Source: Nitrosopumilus ureiphilus
Lineage (GTDB): Archaea; Thermoproteota; Nitrososphaeria; Nitrososphaerales; Nitrosopumilaceae
Assembly: GCF_013407185.1 (NCBI RefSeq)
Contig: NZ_CP026995.1
Location: 747,578 to 811,577 of the forward strand
Direction: 5' to 3'
Length of the DNA: 64,000 bases
Part shown: piece after piece, positions 58,930 to 64,000 of the stretch
Position numbering within the stretch: the first letter of the stretch is position 1
Layout: every line of letters begins with the position of its first letter
The notes under the pieces: generated by a model
Databases searched by the model: none
Told to the model about the DNA's origin: nothing
Seen by the model: the letters and a program-made list of their open reading frames with translations, nothing else
Made by a program: the position numbers and the translations under genes

Positions 58930-60661
58930 TGATGAAAAACAATACCCCACCTATTACAAATGCTTTGGTAATTTTTAACGAATTATCTAGTGCCTTGGAA
59001 TAGTCTTCGTATATTCCCTGTCCCATGACTTTTACATTTGCTTCGTTTTCTAAAATTTCAAATTTTGCAGATGTTGTATCTGACTCTGCATTTTTAGCAA
59101 TCTCTAAAAACCATTTTGAAAGTTTGTCTGCACTTGTAATCAATCCTAATTGATAATACCCATTTCTGTTTCTAGCTTTTACTGGTGCATAATGGGTATC
59201 TGATGTACAAATCTCCACCAGATTATAATCTCTCTTTGAAAAATTATCTATGATTTTTTCTCTTACTCCATTTTCCATATTGTTTGCATCGGCCCATCCA
59301 AGAAAGTATTTTTTATCATTAATTACAAGACAAACAATTCCTAATCCTCCCATTCCTAAATCTTCTGTCCATACATCCATGTTATCTGAATTGGCATAAC
59401 CAAACTCTATTGGATAACTATCTTTTGTAATTAGGGTGTCTAAACAAGATTTTGCAGCTTTTAGCATGTCTTCTCCGTCTTCTTTTGAAATTTCTTCTCC
59501 CATTGCATTATGACAATCAACTATCATAGTCCTTGCATAGTTTCTATTCTTTGCATACTGTTCGATTTCTGTTTTCATATAACTTGGAATATCTTCCATG
59601 CCATGAGGAGATAATGACAAAAACAATAATGGATTATTTCCAAAAAGTAATCCTACTACTCTTGCTTTGTTTATTTGGACTATGACTGGTTCTGTACATA
59701 ACAGCCCCTCTTCTTTGACTATGCTGTCTTCAATTTTTTTTAGATAATTTTCAACTTCATTTCTTGATGGCAGATTCAATGAATGATCAGATATGCTGTG
59801 CATAATCATTGCTGATGATGATAAATTTTTGTAAATCAGGTATGGGATGTTGCTTCCACCAACTGGATGATATGGCCCTGGATGAATCTCTGGCAATACC
59901 ATTCTGAACTCTGTTTTACCATTAGGTGATGATAGTCTTAGTTGTGATGTAGTTATCTTGGTTTCACTTGAGCGCTGTTCCATTAGTTCTTCGGCGTCTT
60001 CAAAATCATTTCCTTGTGATGCAAGATATGCTTGAATTGTTTTATGTGTGCTTTCCATTCCTGGCCTGCCAGCTCTGTCGGTGAGAACTGACCAAATGCT
60101 TGCAATTATCATAAATGATATTCCGTATCCTAATCCAATAGGTTCGTAAAGTATTGAAAGCCACATGTCTTGTGGAATTAATACAAAATACATTGCCAGT
60201 GGTTGAATAAAACAAATTGTCCAAGCTTTTTTGAGACTTGCTCCAAGTGTTGTGGTGTAAATCCCTATTCTGAAACTAGCAAAAAGCAATACTCCAAAAA
60301 CTATAAAGAATAATTCTATCTCTTTTGCTAAAACTATGCTTGAAAGTATTCCCATCAAAATTGTAACTGTCCATAACATGTTTCCAAAAAGTGATGAATG
60401 TAGTGACTTTGAGTATTCTTTTTTCTTTGAAAATCTAGTATCTAGTAATTGGGTTACAACTAAAACTCCTAAAACTATTGGTAGCCTGTACCAATTCTGT
60501 TCAAAACCTAAATTACTCAAATAACCAAAATATGTTGCAAGAACCATCACTGAGGCTACTACTAATGACATAACTAATGAAAAATAGTGTGATGATGGAT
60601 TTACTAGAGTAAGGGAAAACCTGTTGTGTATATTTGAAACATCATCTGATTCTTGTTCCAT
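58913..60661 (-). CDS. DUF2070 family membrane protein
   Basis: A 582-residue archaeal protein: about six N-terminal membrane helices (residues 25-200) and a large cytosolic domain with LPEIHPGPYHPVGGSNIPYL, ILDCHNAMG-like (IVDCHNAMGEEIS) and TSDTHYAPVKARNRNGYY, all rich in His/Asp and fit for metal binding, then a final C-terminal helix. DUF2070 is widespread in archaea with no assigned reaction. It starts 8 bp after the Sec61-beta gene, so it may be linked to protein export or membranes. Confidence 0.88.
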   Translation of the reverse strand: MEQESDDVSNIHNRFSLTLVNPSSHYFSLVMSLVVASVMVLATYFGYLSNLGFEQNWYRLPIVLGVLVVTQLLDTRFSKKKEYSKSLHSSLFGNMLWTVTILMGILSSIVLAKEIELFFIVFGVLLFASFRIGIYTTTLGASLKKAWTICFIQPLAMYFVLIPQDMWLSILYEPIGLGYGISFMIIASIWSVLTDRAGRPGMESTHKTIQAYLASQGNDFEDAEELMEQRSSETKITTSQLRLSSPNGKTEFRMVLPEIHPGPYHPVGGSNIPYLIYKNLSSSAMIMHSISDHSLNLPSRNEVENYLKKIEDSIVKEEGLLCTEPVIVQINKARVVGLLFGNNPLLFLSLSPHGMEDIPSYMKTEIEQYAKNRNYARTMIVDCHNAMGEEISKEDGEDMLKAAKSCLDTLITKDSYPIEFGYANSDNMDVWTEDLGMGGLGIVCLVINDKKYFLGWADANNMENGVREKIIDNFSKRDYNLVEICTSDTHYAPVKARNRNGYYQLGLITSADKLSKWFLEIAKNAESDTTSAKFEILENEANVKVMGQGIYEDYSKALDNSLKITKAFVIGGVLFFITSLFL

Positions 60662-60668
60662 TGTTTTT

Positions 60669-60836
60669 TCACGGAGCTAAAAAAAGATCGATTACCCATG
60701 AAATTACGATTAAACTAATTGGAATTGATACTACAATTTTCGGATCTAATTTGAATCCTTTTGTCTCATCTTCAAAGAATCTCATGAGACCCCCACTTGA
60801 TGCTGGAAGTGGCGCTGATTTCTTTTTACTACTCAT
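60669..60836 (-). CDS. secG: Preprotein translocase subunit Sec61-beta
   Basis: The 55-residue beta subunit of the SecYEG/Sec61 channel. It has the typical archaeal layout: KKKSAPLPASSGGLMRFFED, then DETKGFKLDPKIVV and one C-terminal membrane helix (SIPISLIVISWVIDLFL). The size matches the family. It is transcribed together with DUF2070 (8-bp gap). Confidence 0.9.
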   Translation of the reverse strand: MSSKKKSAPLPASSGGLMRFFEDETKGFKLDPKIVVSIPISLIVISWVIDLFLAP

Positions 60837-60871
60837 TATACATCGACATCACGGATTTTTACATAAATACT

Positions 60872-61204
60872 TTATTGTTTTTCTTTCATTTTTCCTAACG
60901 TTTCTAGCACAGAATTAATTGATTTTAGAATTTCCTGTTGTTTTTCATGATTTTTCTCTTCTTCAAGTTCTTTTGATAATGATTCTAGCTTCCTTTCAAG
61001 AGTTTCCTCTAGTCCTGATTTTTTATGCTGTGGTGTTTTTTCTATTATGATCTCTTTTTTTTCTGGTTCTCGCCCACAGCTAACACATAATGCATGCCCT
61101 TCTTTCATGACTCTGACTCCTGCACAATATGGGCAAGGCTCTCCAAGTAGCGTTGCGCCATTTAGTAGCATTTCAGCAGCTTTTTTTGTGAGATCTTCGG
61201 GCAA
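60872..61204 (-). CDS. ZNRD2/SSSCA1-like zinc-ribbon protein
   Basis: A 110-residue protein of the Sjogren's syndrome/scleroderma autoantigen 1 (autoantigen p27) family: helical start EDLTKKAAEMLLNGATLL, zinc ribbon CPYC and CVSCG (about 24-43), and a coiled-coil tail. The family occurs in archaea and eukaryotes; its exact role is not settled. It starts with TTG and lies upstream of secG on the same strand. Confidence 0.85.
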   Translation of the reverse strand: MPEDLTKKAAEMLLNGATLLGEPCPYCAGVRVMKEGHALCVSCGREPEKKEIIIEKTPQHKKSGLEETLERKLESLSKELEEEKNHEKQQEILKSINSVLETLGKMKEKQ

Positions 61205-61308
61205 TACTCTTCTTTGATTTTCTATCTAAAAAATCAATTTCTTTTTAATTTATAGGAAATAACCAAACAAGGCTTAATAGTGCGTATAATTGAATTTATT
61301 TCGAACGA

Positions 61309-61617
61309 ATGGCAGTAATTTGTAATACTTGTGGTCTCCCAGAAGACTTGTGTGCATGTGGTGAACTGGCCAAAGATAGCACTAAAATTATTATCAGATT
61401 AGAAACTAGAAGATTTAAGAAAAAAGGTACTATGATTGAGGGATTAGATCCCAAACTAAATAACTTGGAAACTGTTGCAAAAGAACTCAAAAATAAATAT
61501 GCCTGTGGCGGAACTGCCAAAGAAGGTTATATCTTCTTACAAGGTGATCATCGAGATAGTATCAAAGACACTTTGATCAATTTGGGATTTGCTGCAGATA
61601 CTATAGAATTGCATTAG
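61309..61617 (+). CDS. Translation initiation factor aIF1 (SUI1)
   Basis: A 102-residue SUI1-domain factor that helps select the start codon on the 30S subunit. N-terminal zinc knuckle (CNTCGLPEDLCAC) is followed by the eIF1 fold with IIIRLETRRFKKKGTMIEGL, VAKELKNKYACGGTAK and ILQGDH-like FLQGDHRDSIKD. Length normal. The TATA-like element is near 61285. Six bases later a membrane protease gene begins, so both may be co-transcribed. Confidence 0.95.
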   Translation: MAVICNTCGLPEDLCACGELAKDSTKIIIRLETRRFKKKGTMIEGLDPKLNNLETVAKELKNKYACGGTAKEGYIFLQGDHRDSIKDTLINLGFAADTIELH

Positions 61618-61623
61618 AATACA

Positions 61624-62613
61624 TTGGAAAATTCAAACAGAATTCTTCAATTCCTTGGAATTCCATTTACTGCATTACAATCAGTTATTCTTGGGTTATT
61701 ACTTGTTTCATTTCCTATTGGAATTTACATTGTTTTTGAAAGTGAAATTGGTGGGGATATCAATTATGAATACCCTCTTACACATTTGGCCCTTTTTGAA
61801 AACACAGAACTGTACCAGGTGCCATTTGATGTCAATATTGGAGACGCATTTGTTGTTTTATGGATTTTTTATTCTGTGTTATTTACAATTGCGATTTTTG
61901 GACCAAAACATGGATTTTTAAAATCTCTTTCACCGATTATCTCTTTTGGAAAATTCAACACTACCTCAAACTATATGATTGGAACTACAAAATGGTTTTC
62001 AATTTTAATTCTGATTTCTGCATTGATTAATTTTATTCAAGAGGCATTTGGTATTGTAACCGTTCCTCCTCTTGATGATAATGATCTGATTCAGTTTTTT
62101 TATGTCTCTCTTGCACCATTGATTGAAGAATTTGGATTTCGTCTAATTTTGATTGGCATCCCATTATTTGCCCTATATTCTCACAAATCTTCGCCCAAAT
62201 ATTTTATCAAATGTTTGTGGACTCCTAGTTCACTACATATCGACAATTACAAAAAAGCCTTTTTGTTAATTGCGTTTGTAGGTGTCTTCTTTGGATTTGC
62301 ACATATCGCATTTGCTGAATCTTGGAGTGAAGGAAAATTTGCTCAAGCTGCTGCTAGTGGCGTTGTTTTAGGATGGGTTTATCTAAGATATGGGTTTGTA
62401 TCTTCACTTTTGATTCATTGGGCAATGAATTATTTTGTTTTTTCATACGCTAATTTTATTTCACAATTAAATTACATACCTATTCAGGAAGCGTTTTCTC
62501 ATTCACTAATGTCTTCATTAGAAATATTGTTGTTGATATCTGGCGCTATATCCGTTTCAATTTTATTTGTAAATCGATTTTACTCAAAAAAAGAATCTAC
62601 CTTAGAGGTTTAA
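61624..62613 (+). CDS. CPBP-family (CAAX-like) membrane protease
   Basis: A 329-residue multi-pass membrane protein of the CPBP intramembrane protease family. The motif pair is clear: APLIEEFGFRLILI (motif 1, EExxxR), FGFAHIAFAES (motif 2, FxxxH-type) and LLIHWAMNYFV (motif 3, H). About eight helices. It begins with TTG just after aIF1. Its stop overlaps the convergent TFB gene by 12 bp. The substrate is unknown. Confidence 0.88.
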   Translation: MENSNRILQFLGIPFTALQSVILGLLLVSFPIGIYIVFESEIGGDINYEYPLTHLALFENTELYQVPFDVNIGDAFVVLWIFYSVLFTIAIFGPKHGFLKSLSPIISFGKFNTTSNYMIGTTKWFSILILISALINFIQEAFGIVTVPPLDDNDLIQFFYVSLAPLIEEFGFRLILIGIPLFALYSHKSSPKYFIKCLWTPSSLHIDNYKKAFLLIAFVGVFFGFAHIAFAESWSEGKFAQAAASGVVLGWVYLRYGFVSSLLIHWAMNYFVFSYANFISQLNYIPIQEAFSHSLMSSLEILLLISGAISVSILFVNRFYSKKESTLEV

Positions 62614-63510
62614 TGCTACTTTCAAACCTTTGTATCTATTTCTAATGGTAACTTCTGTAACTCCTGCAGCTTCTGCTACATCTCTTTGTGTTTTGTTTTC
62701 TCCGTTTGTAACACATGCTACATAAAGTGCTGCTGCTGCTAATCCCATCGGATCTTTTCCTGCCGAAATTTTATTCTCTTCTGCAGTTTGTAAAATCTTT
62801 GTTGCTTTTCTTTTTGTTTTTTCTGATAATCCTGCCTTGCTTGCAATTCTCGAAATACATTTGATTGGATCCACCACCGGCATCTTCAAATTCAATTCTC
62901 TTAACAGAAGACGATAACATCTTGCGATATCTTTTCGTTTAATGTTGCTTGCCTGACCTATGTCTTTTAGTGTTCGTGGAGTTTCTGTATCCCTGCATGC
63001 CGCATAAAGTGCTGATGCAATCAAAGCTGAAATGGAACGACCTCGAACTAGTCCTTTTTCAAGTGCTTTTCTGTAAATGTAAGCTGCCTTTTCAATTACT
63101 GCATCTCCTACTGCAAGTTTGTCTTTTAACCTGTCTAACTCACTGAACGCTTGTCTAAAATTTCTATCAACTGGTTCATGTACTTGACTTCTACTATCCC
63201 AAGTCCTTAGTCTTTCAATTGTACTTTTCATAGAAGCAGTTAATGGCTTTCCTGTAGCATCTCGATTTTGTGGATTGATTACTGTGGCTAATCCCATATC
63301 GTGCATGGCAAGTGATGTTGGGACTCCTGCCCTGCTTTTGTTTTCACCTTCATTTGAAAATGATCTCCATTCAGGTCCTGCCTCTTCTACTTTATCAGTA
63401 ATTACAAAACCACACTTTCCACAAAAATTCTCACCCGTATTGGCATCAGTAACTACTGTGCCTTGTCCACATCTTGGACATCTGTCTTTTGGATTTGTTT
63501 TTTTAACCAT
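62602..63510 (-). CDS. tfb: Transcription initiation factor TFB
   Basis: The TFIIB homologue linking TBP-bound promoters to RNA polymerase. 302 residues: zinc ribbon with Cys11, Cys14, Cys30 and Cys33, B-reader/linker, then two cyclin repeats (ALIASALYAACRDTETPRTL and MGLAAAALYVACVTNGEN) with the C-terminal HTH (DVAEAAGVTEVTIRNRYKGL) that reads the BRE. Length normal. Thaumarchaea usually encode several TFB copies; only one is in the window. Confidence 0.96.
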   Translation of the reverse strand: MVKKTNPKDRCPRCGQGTVVTDANTGENFCGKCGFVITDKVEEAGPEWRSFSNEGENKSRAGVPTSLAMHDMGLATVINPQNRDATGKPLTASMKSTIERLRTWDSRSQVHEPVDRNFRQAFSELDRLKDKLAVGDAVIEKAAYIYRKALEKGLVRGRSISALIASALYAACRDTETPRTLKDIGQASNIKRKDIARCYRLLLRELNLKMPVVDPIKCISRIASKAGLSEKTKRKATKILQTAEENKISAGKDPMGLAAAALYVACVTNGENKTQRDVAEAAGVTEVTIRNRYKGLKVALNL

Positions 63511-63622
63511 TTTTATATCTCACAAAACCTTTTATGATACTATTTAAGAATTTCTAATTCATTATTTATAAGTCTGTTGGTGATCTCACTCTGAATTTTT
63601 TAATCTTGTAATTAATTTAAAT

Positions 63623-64000
63623 TTAATTGATTTCTAGAATTTTTTTAATTTTTTCAACAATATGCGGTTTTTCGTTTTGTTCTAATAAAAATTTCAAATC
63701 CTCAGAATTATCTACATCCAACATTATTCTTTTTACAAAAACCATTGCGACATTTAGTGTATGCTCTTTGGCAGTATTCATGTGAATTTTGTAACTATCC
63801 TCATTGTAATGGGTATTCATAAGATCAATTGGCATTCTTACAAGGGCATTTGTGCCATCAAATCTTCTTGATGGGATAATTATTGCAAAATTTGGAGGTG
63901 TCTTGTAGTTTAACATAAAATCAATATCTTGAGTTTTAATGTATGGAATGTCTTGAGGAAATACAATTGATGCATCATAATTATTCTCTAAAAGATATTT
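63623..64000 (-). CDS. cofC: 2-phospho-L-lactate guanylyltransferase (CofC), 3' part
   Basis: The gene runs off the right edge of the window; 125 C-terminal residues are visible (the frame is open to base 64000). They fit the GT-A nucleotidyltransferase CofC of F420 synthesis: SIVFPQDIPYIKTQDIDFML, PNFAIIIPSRRFDGTNALV and DVDNSEDLKFLLEQ. CofC activates phospholactate (or phosphoenolpyruvate) for transfer to FO. With cofG and cofH it shows active F420 synthesis in this organism. The active-site start lies outside. Confidence 0.8.
   Translation of the reverse strand, partial: KYLLENNYDASIVFPQDIPYIKTQDIDFMLNYKTPPNFAIIIPSRRFDGTNALVRMPIDLMNTHYNEDSYKIHMNTAKEHTLNVAMVFVKRIMLDVDNSEDLKFLLEQNEKPHIVEKIKKILEIN

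Noticed and set aside
1-64000. CRISPR arrays, cas genes, complete insertion sequences
   Set aside because: No regularly spaced repeats with unique spacers and no intact transposase were seen; the tandem repeats present are inside coding regions.

Overview
The window is a low-GC chromosome segment of an archaeon, almost certainly a Nitrososphaerota (Thaumarchaeota) member close to Nitrosopumilus or Nitrosarchaeum. Evidence for this is the archaeal information machinery (TBP, TFB, aIF1, Sec61-beta, class I lysyl-tRNA synthetase, Elp3, Tsr3), coenzyme F420 genes (cofG, cofH, partial cofC), an Amt ammonium transporter beside P-II proteins, the archaeal families DUF1512 and DUF2070, many leaderless or TTG/GTG starts, and proteins of a thaumarchaeal type with no known function. 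No rRNA, CRISPR array or complete insertion sequence is visible. Two tRNA genes are present: Arg(GCG) and Pro(TGG).

Layout. 1-6.2 kb: two near-identical Pro/Lys-rich proteins around a cation/proton antiporter and a zinc-ribbon protein, then peroxiredoxin, aquaporin and a two-gene methyltransferase unit. 6.2-9.7 kb: a decayed island beginning at tRNA-Arg, holding an integrase-like remnant, a gene with an in-frame stop, a gene split at an A8 run, an intact AbiE toxin-antitoxin pair, and the truncated 5' end of an F420-dependent oxidoreductase. 10-20 kb: an exported acidic repeat protein, three CBS-domain proteins, a solo omegaRNA-like element, exported dienelactone hydrolase, Tag, an Nramp-like transporter and ferritin. 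20-35 kb: many small proteins, lysS-elp3, a roadblock-like protein with a histone H1-like tail, an antiporter, purM with a PAC2 chaperone and a palindrome-flanked regulator, and the ammonium locus (P-II-like, glnK, amt). 35-46 kb: a minus-strand run SRPBCC-GT2-HtrA-cofG-cofH-pmbA, then TBP, DUF1512 and map. 46-52 kb: tRNA-Pro, a decayed DNRLRE fragment, a three-gene DUF2589-type cassette bracketed by inverted repeats, and a tnpB relic placed head-to-head with a second omegaRNA-like element. 52-64 kb: a large lamin-tail/Ig-like surface protein, Tsr3, a solute-binding protein, a PD-(D/E)XK nuclease, Sec61-beta/DUF2070, aIF1, a CPBP protease, TFB and the 3' part of cofC.

The most interesting signals are: (i) two dispersed elements of about 290 nt whose three hairpins differ in sequence but keep their pairing, ending in a GAAGCAGGAAG / GTAGTTCAC-type motif, which look like orphan TnpB guide RNAs (a third, weaker 3' end lies at 21.4 kb); (ii) the uncharacterised cassette at 47.9-49.9 kb with its flanking palindromes; (iii) the decayed island behind tRNA-Arg; and (iv) repeat-driven evolution of several proteins. 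All function calls come from reading the sequence by eye; no database search was made.
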